Below, in pieces: positions 34,240 through 43,804 of a DNA stretch of 64,000 nt (positions within the stretch are counted from its first letter, which is position 1; every line of letters begins with the position of its first letter). Below the pieces are notes generated by a model. It was given only the letters and a program-made list of their open reading frames with translations. It was not told the origin of the DNA and did not search any database. The stretch is from an uncultured Roseicyclus sp. (GTDB lineage: Bacteria; Pseudomonadota; Alphaproteobacteria; Rhodobacterales; Rhodobacteraceae). The stretch covers positions 716,501 to 780,500 of the forward strand of contig CANLEH010000001.1 of assembly GCA_947489665.1 (NCBI GenBank), given 5' to 3'. A program made the position numbers and the translations under genes.

Positions 34240-35099
34240 TGACAACCGCAACTTTTGATGCGCTGACCGACACGCAGATCAACGCCGCGCAGGCCGCGCA
34301 GCCGGGTGCCTTCGGGACGACCTGGGGCACCGTCAAACGGTGGGCGCCCCTGGTCATCGCAGTGATCTACGTGATCGTTTCGATGTGGTATTTCGACTTT
34401 GGCCGTCTGCTGGATGCGTCGGACCGGGTCTGGGCGCTGCTGCGAAACTTCGTGGTCTGGCGGGACATGGATGAATGGGCCTACCGTCAGATCTACGTCG
34501 GCATTTCACAGACGTTAGCGATGGCGTTCCTTGGCACGCTGCTGGGAACGCTGGGGTCGCTGTTTGTGGGATTTCTTGCGGCCAAGAACGTCATGCCGTT
34601 CGGGATTGTGCGTCAGATCGTGCGCCGCTTCCTCGACATTCTGCGCGGGATCGACCAGCTGGTCTGGGGCCTCGTGTTCGTGCGCGCCGTGGGCCTCGGG
34701 CCATTGGCGGGCGTTCTGGCGATCTTCGTGAGTGACCTTGGTACGCTGTCCAAGCTCTATTCCGAGGCCATCGAAAACATTGATCGCAAACAGGTGGAAG
34801 GCATCCGATCCACCGGCGCGGGGCCGCTGGCGGTGATCCGCTACGGCTACATCCCGCAAGTGCTGCCCGTGTTCATCTCGCAATCACTGTACTTCCTGGA
34901 ATCCAACACCCGTTCGGCCACGATCCTTGGCATTGTGGGGGCAGGCGGCATCGGCATGATCATCATCGAACGCTTCCGCGCCTCGCTCTACGATCAGGTG
35001 GCCTTCGTGGTACTGAATGTGTTGGTGCTGATCTTCGCGATTGACTGGCTGTCCAAACGCGTCCGCCTTTGGGCCATAGGTGCGCAGGGCGAGCGATGA
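34239..35099 (+). CDS. phnE: Phosphonate ABC transporter permease PhnE (2)
   Basis: 286 residues, paralogous to the preceding permease: about six helices, coupling motif [20 protein letters not shown], and [20 protein letters not shown] near the C-terminus. The start at 34239 shares a base with the upstream stop. Two different PhnE subunits (rather than the single fused or homodimeric form) are usual in alphaproteobacteria. The gene overlaps the hexapeptide transferase by four bases. Confidence 0.93.
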   Translation: MTTATFDALTDTQINAAQAAQPGAFGTTWGTVKRWAPLVIAVIYVIVSMWYFDFGRLLDASDRVWALLRNFVVWRDMDEWAYRQIYVGISQTLAMAFLGTLLGTLGSLFVGFLAAKNVMPFGIVRQIVRRFLDILRGIDQLVWGLVFVRAVGLGPLAGVLAIFVSDLGTLSKLYSEAIENIDRKQVEGIRSTGAGPLAVIRYGYIPQVLPVFISQSLYFLESNTRSATILGIVGAGGIGMIIIERFRASLYDQVAFVVLNVLVLIFAIDWLSKRVRLWAIGAQGER

Positions 35100-35713
35100 A
35101 GAAGCTTTCCGAGGCGCCGACCATCCGTGCGGAGGCAGAGGTCGGCGCCGATGTCACCCTTGGCCGCTTTACCGAGGTGGGGCGGTTCACCAAATTGGCC
35201 GCCTGCGAAATGGGCGATTATTCCTACATCTGCGATTTCGGCCATGTGATCTGGACGACAATCGGCAAGTTCACGAACATCGCCAACAACGTCCGGATCA
35301 ACCCCGGCAATCATCCAACCTGGCGCGCCTGCCAGCATCACGCGCTTTATCGCGCGTCGATGTATGGGTTTGGCGAGGACGAGGAAAATTTCTTCGAGTG
35401 GCGCAAGGATCATTGGGTCACAATCGGCCATGATGTCTGGATCGGTCACGGCGTCAGCATACTTGCGGGCGTGACGATCGGGACCGGGGCGGTCGTGGGT
35501 GCCGGGGCGGTGGTGACGAAGGACGTGCCGCCCTACACAATCGTTGGTGGCGTTCCGGCCAAACCCATCCGCCGCCGCGCTACCCCCCAGGAAGAAGTGG
35601 CCCTGCAAGAGATCGCTTGGTGGGATTGGTCTCATGACGCGTTTGCGGCAGCTGTTCCTGAATTCAGATCCTTGTCGATTGCAGAGTTCATCGAGAAGTA
35701 CGCGAAGACCTAA
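35096..35713 (+). CDS. Hexapeptide-repeat acyltransferase of phosphonate operons
   Basis: 205 residues of the left-handed beta-helix fold: repeating hexapeptides ([50 protein letters not shown]) end in [16 protein letters not shown], and HDVWIG supplies the catalytic-type His. This type of xenobiotic/chloramphenicol-like acetyltransferase recurs with phn genes, where it may N-acetylate aminophosphonates as PhnO does. ATG 35096 overlaps the phnE stop. It closes the phnDCEE operon. Confidence 0.85.
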   Translation: MKKLSEAPTIRAEAEVGADVTLGRFTEVGRFTKLAACEMGDYSYICDFGHVIWTTIGKFTNIANNVRINPGNHPTWRACQHHALYRASMYGFGEDEENFFEWRKDHWVTIGHDVWIGHGVSILAGVTIGTGAVVGAGAVVTKDVPPYTIVGGVPAKPIRRRATPQEEVALQEIAWWDWSHDAFAAAVPEFRSLSIAEFIEKYAKT

Positions 35714-35904
35714 GAATTCGATGCCTTGCGTGCCTGTGCTGGCCAATTGAACGGTTTGTTCCTATGGCGCGTGCAAGGTTGACCAAGCTGTGGGTCACTG
35801 CACTGGTGCTACAAACGTTGTGTTTCGCAAGAAATTACTTTCTTTTCGAATCTCGATCTGCCGAATAGTGTCGCGAAATCGTTACAGATGCGCGGGGGAT
35901 CTTG

Positions 35905-36111
35905 ATGGACATTTATGTGGCCGAGCTGGATGAGGCGGGAAAAATTGCTGCCGTTTGGGTGAAACAAGACGGCGCTCTTGGTCCAGGGGTGTTTGATCCC
36001 CAAAAACACAAGTTCGATCCTAAATCGCCGCGACAGTTTGCCGGCGCATCTCGCGCTGAAATTGAAAAGTGGATTGTGGCAAAGACACAGCAGACGTCAC
36101 AAACGTTGTGA
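35905..36111 (+). CDS. Small hypothetical protein
   Basis: 68 residues, soluble, with a coding-like composition: DIYVAELDEAGKIAAVWVKQ, then a Phe/Asp/Lys-rich middle and a helix ASRAEIEKWIVAKT. A GGGGGA run lies 10 bases before the ATG. It is separated from the phn operon by 190 bases. I do not recognise a family and it may be spurious, but the repeated acidic/basic heptads argue for a real protein. Confidence 0.4.
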   Translation: MDIYVAELDEAGKIAAVWVKQDGALGPGVFDPQKHKFDPKSPRQFAGASRAEIEKWIVAKTQQTSQTL

Positions 36112-36517
36112 CTGACCTGAAAAAGCCGGCGGCGACAGGGTCCTTATTCAGACCCGTCCCTGCCACCAACCATGGCTGTCTTGGCAGTGTTTTTGGCCAA
36201 CCAGCGAGATGAGAATTCGCGACGAAATACGGTTTCTGTGCCGCCACGCCCTGGAGCAAAGTGCCTCAGGCGATCCGGTCGTGTAGCGCAGCGCCGCGTG
36301 GTAGAGCGGTGTGATACGGTCCATTTTTCTGCTCGAATTGCCCGTTTTCTGCCAGCTAGCGCAGGGCTGTTACAACGGTGTGACGGCCATCCGGGCAGCC
36401 GCGTTTTGCGTTGCCAGAATACCTATTCCTAATCCCGGCCTTACTCTCTGGTGTTGGCCGCTTTTGTTTCATCAGCGGGCGGGCGCGGCCTGCAACCGGT
36501 GATCGGTCCATTGGAGG
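36112..36517. other. Gene-free stretch between phn and ABC-transporter regions
   Basis: About 400 bases without a convincing frame on either strand. It lies downstream of both the small gene (plus) and the LysR gene (minus), so it should contain terminators, but I see no strong hairpin with a T run. Confidence 0.45.
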
Positions 36518-37411
36518 TCAGCGCGACACTTGCGCCGTCTCGGCCACGCGAAAGAAACTCTGCATCAGATGCAGGCTTGCCTTGTCGCGGTGCGCCACAA
36601 GGCAGATCGGGTAGCTTTCTTGCATTTCCTTGATCGGAACGGAAACAAGACCCTCCTCCGACGTAGCGCTGTGTTCCAGAAAGGGGCCGATGCCCACGCC
36701 ATGCAGGATTGCATCCTTGACCAAGGGAAAGGACGTCATGACCAATGTGTTGGCGAGGTGAATGCCTTCGCGTGCCAAGACCTGGCCGACAAGTTTCTGG
36801 GTGAGTGAGCCACCTTCGGGCAGGATCAGGCGACGCTCGCCCAGGTCGGCCAGGCTGATGCTGCGACGTGACGCGAGCGGATCGTCGGCGCGCATATACA
36901 TCACGTAGCGCAACGACATGACTTCTTGGATCAGGAAATCGGAGGAATTACGCGGCGCCGCCACCACCCCGATGTCCACGGTCCGGCTGTTCAGCAAGCG
37001 CATCGCGCTTGTCCAGTCGCACAGGGCAAACTCGATTTCGACACTGGGGCACGCCTTGGAATATTCCGCGATGAACCTCAGGGCCGGTTGCGGTGCGTTT
37101 GCAATGATCGAAAGGTGTCCGCGCCGGAGCTGCGCGAAATCGGCAAACTTTTCGGCAATCATCTGGTCAGCGGCAAGGTATTGATCGGCAAGGGCGAACA
37201 GGTCCTCACCGGTCTTTGTCAGCTCGATACCATCACGGCCCGCCCTGACAAGTTTTGAGCCGGTCGCGTGCTCCAGGTTCTTTAAGTGCTGGCTAACAGC
37301 GCTTTGTGTCACGCCGAGTTTTCGCGCAGCCGCCGTGACCGAGCCTTCGCGCACGACATGGGCGAACGCGCTGATCTGGTGATGGCTGGGTCGGGCGGTG
37401 GGCGAGCTCAT
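36518..37411 (-). CDS. LysR-family transcriptional regulator
   Basis: 297 residues, full length. The N-terminal winged helix reads ISAFAHVVREGSVTAAARKL, GVTQSAVSQHLKNLEHATG, with the usual effector domain following (LSIIANAPQPALRFIAEYSK and LRYVMYMRADDP). It is divergent from the Ugp-type transporter operon across about 100 bases containing a T-N11-A palindrome, so it should activate that operon in response to its substrate or a breakdown product. Confidence 0.87.
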   Translation of the reverse strand: MSSPTARPSHHQISAFAHVVREGSVTAAARKLGVTQSAVSQHLKNLEHATGSKLVRAGRDGIELTKTGEDLFALADQYLAADQMIAEKFADFAQLRRGHLSIIANAPQPALRFIAEYSKACPSVEIEFALCDWTSAMRLLNSRTVDIGVVAAPRNSSDFLIQEVMSLRYVMYMRADDPLASRRSISLADLGERRLILPEGGSLTQKLVGQVLAREGIHLANTLVMTSFPLVKDAILHGVGIGPFLEHSATSEEGLVSVPIKEMQESYPICLVAHRDKASLHLMQSFFRVAETAQVSR

Positions 37412-37429
37412 GGGCAGAGTTTAGTCTGC

Positions 37430-37444
37430 ATTAGTCACGCTAAT
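37430..37444. promoter_or_regulatory. LysR-type recognition palindrome (T-N11-A)
   Basis: ATTAGTCACGCTAAT has 5-bp perfect inverted arms and the LysR T-N11-A spacing. It lies 19 bases upstream of the LysR start and 69 bases before the transporter ATPase start, in the divergent promoter region. Confidence 0.6.
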
Positions 37445-37512
37445 ATGACGTCATAGAAAAGAGTCACGCCCCTTCTACCAAGGTGTCATCAGCTTCACGG
37501 GGGGTGCGGGCC

Positions 37513-38655
37513 ATGGCATCAATTGAACTTAGCCGCATACAGAAGCGGTTCGGCACGGCCGAGGTTTTGAAGGACGTCACCCTGTCGATCGCGGACCGGG
37601 AATTCGTCACGCTGGTCGGGCCATCTGGCTGCGGAAAGTCCACGCTGCTGCGCATCCTTGCGGGGCTGGAGGCTGCCGATGGCGGCACCGTGCAGATCGC
37701 GGGGCAGGATATGACCCGTGTGCGCCCGGCGCACCGCAACCTTGCGATGGTGTTCCAGAGCTACGCGCTCTACCCGCACCTGACGATTGCCCAGAACATG
37801 GCAACGCCGCTGAAGTTGCGCGATCTTTCGCGATGGGCGCGGCTTCCCGTGATCGGCCCCTTGTCGGCCCGCAGCGCCTATCGCGCCATCGGTGAGCAGG
37901 TGCGTGAGACGGCCAGGACCTTGCAGATTGAGGCGCTGCTGGATCGCAAGCCCAGTCAATTGTCCGGTGGCCAGCGACAGCGCGCAGCCCTTGGGCGGGC
38001 GATGGTGCGCCAGCCGGTCGCGTTCCTCATGGATGAGCCGCTGTCGAACCTTGATGCGGCCTTGAGGGTACACATGCGCGCTGAACTCAGTGAGTTGCAC
38101 CGCCGCCTCGGGGCGACCTTTGTTTACGTCACCCATGATCAGGCCGAGGCGCTGACCATGTCTGACAAGATGGCCGTCATGATGGGCGGGCGCATACTGC
38201 AATTCGGGCCACCCGATCAGGTCTTTGCCAATCCTGCCACATTGGACGTGGCCGAATTCGTGGGCTCGCCCAAGATCAATATCTTGCCCGGCGAGGTCGA
38301 TCACGATGGTCGTGTGAGCGCCCTTGGGCGGGGTATTCCGGCCAGGCTGCTTGTCGACGGGCGGCTTGCGAAGGTGGGCCTTCGCCCCGAGCAACTGCAT
38401 CTCGACGGGGGTGCCGATGGATGGTTGGGGCGCGTGGTACACCGCGAAAACCTGGGCCACGACCTCTACTTCCACGTGGCCCTTGATGCGGATGATCAAC
38501 GCCTGGTCGTGCGCGGGGCCCAGGATCGCAACGGAGCGGAGTCGCTTGGGGATGCCGTACGCGTCGGCTTCAAGCCGGACCGTGCCCTGTTCTTCGCCCC
38601 CGACGGCACGCGCCTGCACAGCGTTGTGCCCGCCAAACTTGCCGAGAGCGCGTGA
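37513..38655 (+). CDS. ABC transporter ATP-binding protein, UgpC/MalK type
   Basis: 380 residues. Walker A GPSGCGKSTLLRILAGLEA, Q-loop MVFQSYALYPHLTIAQNMA, signature LSGGQRQRAALGRAMVR, Walker B FLMDEPLSNLDAALR and switch His in VTHDQAEALTMSD. The C-terminal 140 residues form the TOBE regulatory domain. Between the Q-loop helix and the signature there is an extra segment (LSRWARLPVIGPLSARSAYR) not present in E. coli MalK. ATG 37513 is preferred over 37483. It is the first gene of the importer operon; the ATPase precedes the permeases, unlike E. coli ugp. Confidence 0.88.
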   Translation: MASIELSRIQKRFGTAEVLKDVTLSIADREFVTLVGPSGCGKSTLLRILAGLEAADGGTVQIAGQDMTRVRPAHRNLAMVFQSYALYPHLTIAQNMATPLKLRDLSRWARLPVIGPLSARSAYRAIGEQVRETARTLQIEALLDRKPSQLSGGQRQRAALGRAMVRQPVAFLMDEPLSNLDAALRVHMRAELSELHRRLGATFVYVTHDQAEALTMSDKMAVMMGGRILQFGPPDQVFANPATLDVAEFVGSPKINILPGEVDHDGRVSALGRGIPARLLVDGRLAKVGLRPEQLHLDGGADGWLGRVVHRENLGHDLYFHVALDADDQRLVVRGAQDRNGAESLGDAVRVGFKPDRALFFAPDGTRLHSVVPAKLAESA

Positions 38656-39575
38656 TGCAAAATTCCCGCGCACATCTTTGGTTCATCGCGCCCGCGCTAA
38701 TACTGATCTTCCTGATCCTGATGCTGCCCATCGGGCTGGCCGCCGCGATGAGCCTGACGGACTACGCGCTTGGCAATCCCGGCTTCAACTGGGTGGGTCT
38801 GGAAAATTACGAACGCATTTTCACGCGCAGCACCTATGAACGGATGTTTGGCGCGACTTTCCGCTATGTCGCCGTCGTGGTGCCGATGTCCGTGGGGCTG
38901 GGGCTTGGGGCCGCGTTGTTGATCCACTCGCTGACCCGCTTCGGCAACTTGTACAAGACGATCTACTTCCTGCCGGTCATGGCAGCATTGATCGCCATGG
39001 CAATCGTCTGGGAATTCGCGCTGCACCCCACGGTCGGCATCGTGAACCGCTCGCTGGAGGCGTTTTGCGGCACGCCGCTGGAGCTTTGGCGCTGGCACGC
39101 GAATGGGTGCGAAAACGGCTTTCCCCTCTGGCTCAGCGACCGGGATTACGCGATCTGGACGGTCGCCTTCATTGGCGTCTGGCAGGGCTTTGGCTTCAAC
39201 ATGGTTTTGTATCTCGCCGGTCTGACCTCGATCTCGCCCTCGCTCTACCAGGCCGCCGAGATGGACGGCGCGACCAGCGGTTGGGAGCGTTTCCGCCTTG
39301 TGACCTGGCCGATGCTTGGGCCGACCACCGTCTTCGTCGTGACCATCACGATCATCCGGTCGTTTCAGGTCTTCGACACCGTGGAGGCGTTTTATCCGCA
39401 GGGCGGGGGGCCCGGAAAATCCGTCTACGTCATGATGTTTGCGATCTACGAAAAGGCAATCCAGCAAAACCTGATGGGGATCGGGGCGGCGATAACCATC
39501 GTCTTCCTCGCCTTCGTGATGATCTTGACGCTGGCGCAGCGCTGGCTGGTCGAACGGAGGACGCATTATGTCTGA
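38655..39575 (+). CDS. ABC transporter permease, UgpA type
   Basis: 306 residues, about six helices. It begins FIAPALILIFLILMLPIGLA and carries the EAA coupling loop in LYQAAEMDGATSGWERFRLV. The periplasmic loop after helix 3 has a Cys pair (FCGTP, GCENG) that may form a disulfide. It starts within the ATPase stop and overlaps the next permease by eight bases. It pairs with the UgpE-type subunit in a carbohydrate/phosphodiester importer of the CUT1 family. Confidence 0.88.
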   Translation: MQNSRAHLWFIAPALILIFLILMLPIGLAAAMSLTDYALGNPGFNWVGLENYERIFTRSTYERMFGATFRYVAVVVPMSVGLGLGAALLIHSLTRFGNLYKTIYFLPVMAALIAMAIVWEFALHPTVGIVNRSLEAFCGTPLELWRWHANGCENGFPLWLSDRDYAIWTVAFIGVWQGFGFNMVLYLAGLTSISPSLYQAAEMDGATSGWERFRLVTWPMLGPTTVFVVTITIIRSFQVFDTVEAFYPQGGGPGKSVYVMMFAIYEKAIQQNLMGIGAAITIVFLAFVMILTLAQRWLVERRTHYV

Positions 39576-40488
39576 AGCTGCTTTGGGCGCATCCGCCACG
39601 ACCCGTTTTGCAACGCGCGAGGTCCTCAAGCACGTTGTGCTGATCCTGGGCGCCCTTGTCGTGCTGTTGCCGTTCTATGTGATGATTTCATATTCGCTGA
39701 AAGCCCCGGCGGAATTGATGCAGAACACAGGCGGCTTCTTCGGATCACAGGCCGATTTTCTGGACGACCGCTGCATCCTTTTGGGTGGGACAGAGGCCAG
39801 TTGCATGGTCAACCCCATCGCCTACAACTACGACTCGGCCTTCCGCGAAGCACCGCTGTTTCGCTACCTGCTGAACGGGATCATCGTCACCGTTTCGATT
39901 TTCGTAATCCAGGTGATTGTGGCTCTGCCCTGCGCCTATGCCTTGGCAAAGCTGAAGTTCTGGGGGCGGGATGCGGTCTTCGGCCTCGTCCTGTTCTGCC
40001 TGCTTATCCCGGTCCATGCGATTTCCCTGCCGCTTTACGTGGTGCTGGCGCAATTGGGGTTAACCAACAGCTATGCGGCGCTGGTGATACCGTGGACCAT
40101 CTCGGTCTTCGGAATATTCCTGATGCGGCAATTCTTCATGACCGTACCCGATGACCTGATTGACGCCGCCCGCATGGACGGGATGAGCGAGTATTCCATC
40201 GTGTGGAACGTGATGTTGCCCACGGCCATACCGGCCCTGATGGCCTTCGCGATCTTTTCGATCGTGGCCCATTGGAACGATTATTTCTGGCCGCGCATCG
40301 TCATCACCGGGGACCGCTCGCTGTTCACCCCTCCGCTGGGTCTGCGCGAATTTCGCGGCGATGCGGACGGGTCCAATTTCGGTCCAATGATGGCGTCTGC
40401 CGTCGTGATCGTTACCCCGCTTATCGTGGCCTTCCTGCTGATGCAGAGACGCTTCATCGAAGGGATCACGCTGAGTGGCATGAAATAG
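39568..40488 (+). CDS. ABC transporter permease, UgpE type
   Basis: 306 residues with six helices and the EAA loop DDLIDAARMDGMSEYSIVWN. The opening helix is VLILGALVVLLPFYVMISYS. A large periplasmic loop between helices 1 and 2 contains two cysteines and is longer than in E. coli UgpE. The late FRGDADGSNFGPMMASAV segment is typical of this CUT1 subgroup. A GC-rich hairpin follows, before the binding-protein gene. Confidence 0.88.
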   Translation: MSEAALGASATTRFATREVLKHVVLILGALVVLLPFYVMISYSLKAPAELMQNTGGFFGSQADFLDDRCILLGGTEASCMVNPIAYNYDSAFREAPLFRYLLNGIIVTVSIFVIQVIVALPCAYALAKLKFWGRDAVFGLVLFCLLIPVHAISLPLYVVLAQLGLTNSYAALVIPWTISVFGIFLMRQFFMTVPDDLIDAARMDGMSEYSIVWNVMLPTAIPALMAFAIFSIVAHWNDYFWPRIVITGDRSLFTPPLGLREFRGDADGSNFGPMMASAVVIVTPLIVAFLLMQRRFIEGITLSGMK

Positions 40489-40490
40489 AC

Positions 40491-40513
40491 GAGCGGCCGA
40501 TCACCGGCCGCTC
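40491..40513 (+). promoter_or_regulatory. Intercistronic GC-rich hairpin
   Basis: GAGCGGCC and GGCCGCTC form a perfect 8-bp stem with a seven-base loop, three bases after the permease stop. No T run follows, so it more likely protects mRNA ends or shapes stoichiometry before the binding-protein gene than terminates fully. Confidence 0.6.
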
Positions 40514-40600
40514 GCCCGAGATCCCCTTACCGGGGAAAACCCGAGGGACCGGACGCCCGTTCAACTGCAATCCGTTCCCGCAAGTACAGTGGAGAAAGAC

Positions 40601-41869
40601 ATGAAAACCACCCTGACCGCAATGGCGATGGCACTTGCCGCCACCGCTGCCCATGCCGACGGCCATGCCACCCCCGTGACCATCGAATTCGCCTATCCCT
40701 ACAGCCACCTGTTCGATCTGACCTACGAGACGATCCTGCAGCGCTTCAACGAGGAATATCCCCACATCACCGTGGAATTCCGCGCCACCTACGAAAGCTA
40801 TGAAGACGCCACCAACACCATCCTGCGCGAAGCCGTCGCCGGTGAATTGCCGGATGTGACGATGCAGGGTCTGAACCGTCAGGCCATCCTGGTGGACCGT
40901 GGCATCGCGCGGCCCCTGACCGATTTCATCGCCGCTACCGAAGGGTTCGAGTTGAACGGCTACCACGAGGCGATGCTGGATCTGGGCACCTTCAACGATG
41001 CGGTCTACGGATTGCCCTTCTCGGTCTCGCTGCCCGTGTCCTACTACAACATGGAAACGATGGCGCTGGCCGGGTACGACGAAACCAACCTGCCGACCAC
41101 CTGGGATGACGTGATCGCGGCGTGCGAAGCGCTGTCCGAGGCGGGTGTTGACAATCCGATCTTCTGGGGCTGGAACATCACCGGCAACTGGTTCCTGCAG
41201 GCCCTGATGTGGAGCCAGGGCGCGCCCACGATGGTCGGCAACGATTTCCGGATCGACACGCCCGAGGGCCTTGTCGCCTTGGAAACGATGCACTCCATCT
41301 TCCGGGGCTGCAACATGCAGAACCTCGAATGGGACGCCGCCCTTCAGTCATTCTCGGCGGGTGACGTCGGCATGATGTTCTGGTCCACTTCCGCCGTTGG
41401 CGCGGTGGAGCGGAACATGGGCGATTTCACCCTGATGACCAACGAATTCCCCGGGATCACCGCTGATGGCCCGATGGGCCTTCCGGCCGGTGGCAATTCG
41501 GCCATGCTGGTCTCGACGTCGGAGGATCCGGCTGAACTGGAAGCGGCCTGGCTGTGGCTGACCTTCATCACATCCGGTGAAGGTGCGGCGGATGTGGCGC
41601 GCACGACCGGCTACATGCCCCCGAACCAGGCCGCCAATGAAATCATCCTTGCCGATTTCTATGACGAGAACCCCAACAAGGCGACCGCAGTCCGCCAAGT
41701 GGATCTGTTGCGCGAATGGCAGGCTTACCCCGGCGACAACGGCCTGGCTGCAACGCAGGTGATCTACGACTACCTCGAAGGCATCGTCATCGGCGACTAC
41801 GACGATATGGAAGCGCTGCAGGAAGAGATGGCTGAAGAGGTCCAGGACCTCATGCCCGCAGACGGTTGA
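40601..41869 (+). CDS. ABC transporter substrate-binding protein, UgpB-like (family 1)
   Basis: 422 residues with a Sec signal peptide (KTTLTAMAMALAATAAHA). The mature protein starts as a family-1 solute-binding fold: TIEFAYPYSHLFDLTYETIL, FNEEYPHITVEFR, then LPDVTMQGLNRQ, YGLPFSVSLPVSYYN and AAWLWLTFITSGEGAADVAR. The acidic C-terminus (EEMAEEVQDLM) is typical. The start at 40601 has GGAGAAAG upstream. With a GpdQ-like hydrolase next door, glycerophosphodiesters such as glycerophosphocholine are the best guess for the ligand; sugars remain possible. Confidence 0.85.
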   Translation: MKTTLTAMAMALAATAAHADGHATPVTIEFAYPYSHLFDLTYETILQRFNEEYPHITVEFRATYESYEDATNTILREAVAGELPDVTMQGLNRQAILVDRGIARPLTDFIAATEGFELNGYHEAMLDLGTFNDAVYGLPFSVSLPVSYYNMETMALAGYDETNLPTTWDDVIAACEALSEAGVDNPIFWGWNITGNWFLQALMWSQGAPTMVGNDFRIDTPEGLVALETMHSIFRGCNMQNLEWDAALQSFSAGDVGMMFWSTSAVGAVERNMGDFTLMTNEFPGITADGPMGLPAGGNSAMLVSTSEDPAELEAAWLWLTFITSGEGAADVARTTGYMPPNQAANEIILADFYDENPNKATAVRQVDLLREWQAYPGDNGLAATQVIYDYLEGIVIGDYDDMEALQEEMAEEVQDLMPADG

Positions 41870-41877
41870 CTCAAGGG

Positions 41878-41909
41878 TGCGGCGCTTTGGGGCAACTCAA
41901 GGCGCCGCA
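41878..41909 (+). promoter_or_regulatory. Intercistronic hairpin after binding-protein gene
   Basis: TGCGGCGC and GCGCCGCA arms pair around a loop of about 14 bases shortly after the stop at 41869. It lacks a T run. It would shield the upstream mRNA and dampen expression of the hydrolase gene. Confidence 0.55.
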
Positions 41910-41944
41910 TCTAATCTCCCCAAAAAAGACTGGAAAGGCGGGCG

Positions 41945-42769
41945 ATGAAACTCCTGCAACTGACCGATATTCACCTGACCGCACCGGGTAAGACGATTGC
42001 CGACCGTGACCCGAACGAAAACTTTGACCGCGCGCTTGAGCACGCGATGCACCTCCATGCGGATGCGGACGCGTTGTTTATCACCGGCGATCTCAGTGAC
42101 TGGGGTGAGGCCGACGATTACCGACGCCTCAAGACCCGCATTGCGGCGTTGCCGATGCCCGTACATCTGTTGATCGGCAACCATGATGACCGGCCCACGC
42201 TGTTGGCTGAATTCCCGGACCTTGAGGGGGAGGGTGGCTTTGTGCAGGGACAGGTTGACCTGCCTATCGGCACAGCCCTGACCCTCGACACCTGGGGCCC
42301 AGAAAGCCATGCGGGCCATTTCTGCGCGGCCCGGGCGGACTGGCTTGATCGTCGGCTTGCAGCCTTGGAGGGCCCGGTCTGGCTGTTCATGCACCACAAT
42401 CCGGTGCCGATCCACGTGGGGCCGATGGACCAGATCATGCTGCTGGACGCCGAACGTTTTGCGCGCACCATTCAGCCCCATGCATCCAAGATCCGCCATA
42501 TTTTCCACGGCCACTGCCACTTGCCTCTGTCAGGCAGCCTGCATGGCATTCCGTTCAGTGCGCCGCGCGGTACCAATCATCAGGGTTGGCCCGATTTCGA
42601 CGCAACCCGAATGCTGTCGGGGTCCGATCTGCCGGAATCCTACGCGGTGATCTTTGCCGAAGAAGTTAGCACGATGGTGCACATGGTCGAGTACGGCTAC
42701 GACGGCCCTATCCGCACCGAGAACACGCCGGACTACGCAGACTGGGACAAGCTGACGATGATCCGGTAA
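41945..42769 (+). CDS. GpdQ-like metallophosphodiesterase
   Basis: 274 residues, the same length as glycerophosphodiesterase GpdQ. All dinuclear-metal motifs of the class III cyclic-nucleotide/glycerophosphodiesterase family are present: D8 and H10 in LTDIHL, D49 in TGDLSD, N79-H80-D81 in GNHDD, H150 in MHH, and H190/H192 in GHCH. No signal peptide, so it acts on imported substrate in the cytosol. It follows the UgpB-like importer operon, so it probably cleaves imported glycerophosphodiesters to glycerol phosphate and alcohol. A cAMP phosphodiesterase (CpdA) role is the alternative. Confidence 0.85.
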   Translation: MKLLQLTDIHLTAPGKTIADRDPNENFDRALEHAMHLHADADALFITGDLSDWGEADDYRRLKTRIAALPMPVHLLIGNHDDRPTLLAEFPDLEGEGGFVQGQVDLPIGTALTLDTWGPESHAGHFCAARADWLDRRLAALEGPVWLFMHHNPVPIHVGPMDQIMLLDAERFARTIQPHASKIRHIFHGHCHLPLSGSLHGIPFSAPRGTNHQGWPDFDATRMLSGSDLPESYAVIFAEEVSTMVHMVEYGYDGPIRTENTPDYADWDKLTMIR

Positions 42770-42819
42770 CATCTTGTCGTCACTGCGCCAGCCACGTGTT
42801 CGAACTTTAGGGGATCCCT

Positions 42820-43752
42820 TTGAAAACTCTGACCGCGCCAGACGGAACCCCTGCCTCGGCGCTTTGTTTTGGCTGCATGCAATTCGGCGGAACGGCGGAT
42901 GCATCGGCCAGTCGCGCGCTTTTTGATGCTTGCCGTGAGGCGCAAATCACCTTCTTCGACACCGCCCACACCTACACGGATGGTAAGGCTGAACGGCTCT
43001 TGGGCCGCTTTGCCGCGCCCGAGCGGGCGCGGCTGATCGTTGCGACAAAGACCGGGTACACTGGCGGCAGTGGGCGGGACAACATCCTGCGCCAGTTCGA
43101 CGAAAGCCGGACGCGGCTGGGTATGGACATGGTCGATATCCTTTACCTGCACCGCTGGGACCCGGACACCCCGTTGGGGGAAACATTCGAGACACTCCGC
43201 GACCTCCAGAGCGCCGGGAAAATCCGCCATATCGGCGTGTCGAACTTCGCCGCGTGGCAGGTGATGAAGGCACAGGCCGCGGCCGAAAGCCTCGGTACCC
43301 GCATTGATATCCTCCAGCCCATGTATTCGCTGGTCAAACGCCAGGCCGAGGTTGAGCTATTCCCCATGGCGCTGTCGGAGGGGTTCGCGGTCGCCTCCTA
43401 TTCGCCGCTTGGGGCGGGTCTGCTGACCGGCAAATATGCCTCAAACCAAGTGGGCCGCCTTTCAACGGACAGCCGTTACGCAGCCCGTTACGGGCAAGAC
43501 TGGATGCAGGAGACCGCTGCATCCTTTGTGGCTATCGCGGAAGAGTTGGGCATGGATCCCGCCACCCTGGCCGTGGCTTGGGCCGCGCAGCACCCAGCCA
43601 TCACCGCTCCGATCATTAGCGCGCGCAACGTGGCGCAGTTGCAGCCTTCCTTGCAGGCGCAGACTTTGTCGCTCGCTCAGGACACATATGCCCGGATCGA
43701 GGCGACGTCCGTGCGACCGGCGCCTGCAACGGATCGGCTGGAAGAGGGTTAA
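42820..43752 (+). CDS. Aldo/keto reductase (TTG start)
   Basis: 310 residues of the AKR barrel. It begins PASALCFGCMQFGGTAD. The catalytic Tyr-containing segment is FFDTAHTYTDGKAERLLG, the Lys segment TKTGYTGG, and the catalytic His LYLHRWDPDTPLGETF, followed by HIGVSNFAAWQV and the NADPH-site end TAPIISARN. Its position after the phosphodiesterase suggests reduction of an aldehyde from the released head group, for example betaine aldehyde or glyceraldehyde, but that is inference. The TTG start has AGGGGAT upstream. Confidence 0.85.
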   Translation: MKTLTAPDGTPASALCFGCMQFGGTADASASRALFDACREAQITFFDTAHTYTDGKAERLLGRFAAPERARLIVATKTGYTGGSGRDNILRQFDESRTRLGMDMVDILYLHRWDPDTPLGETFETLRDLQSAGKIRHIGVSNFAAWQVMKAQAAAESLGTRIDILQPMYSLVKRQAEVELFPMALSEGFAVASYSPLGAGLLTGKYASNQVGRLSTDSRYAARYGQDWMQETAASFVAIAEELGMDPATLAVAWAAQHPAITAPIISARNVAQLQPSLQAQTLSLAQDTYARIEATSVRPAPATDRLEEG

Positions 43753-43804
43753 GTCGACTGGTGCCTCAATTTGAGTCGGAGGCCGGCTTTTGCCCGCGCG
43801 ACAC

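Noticed and set aside
36285-36345. tRNA-like string with GGTAGAGC near 36300
   Set aside because: No matching acceptor stem, anticodon arm or T-loop can be folded around it.
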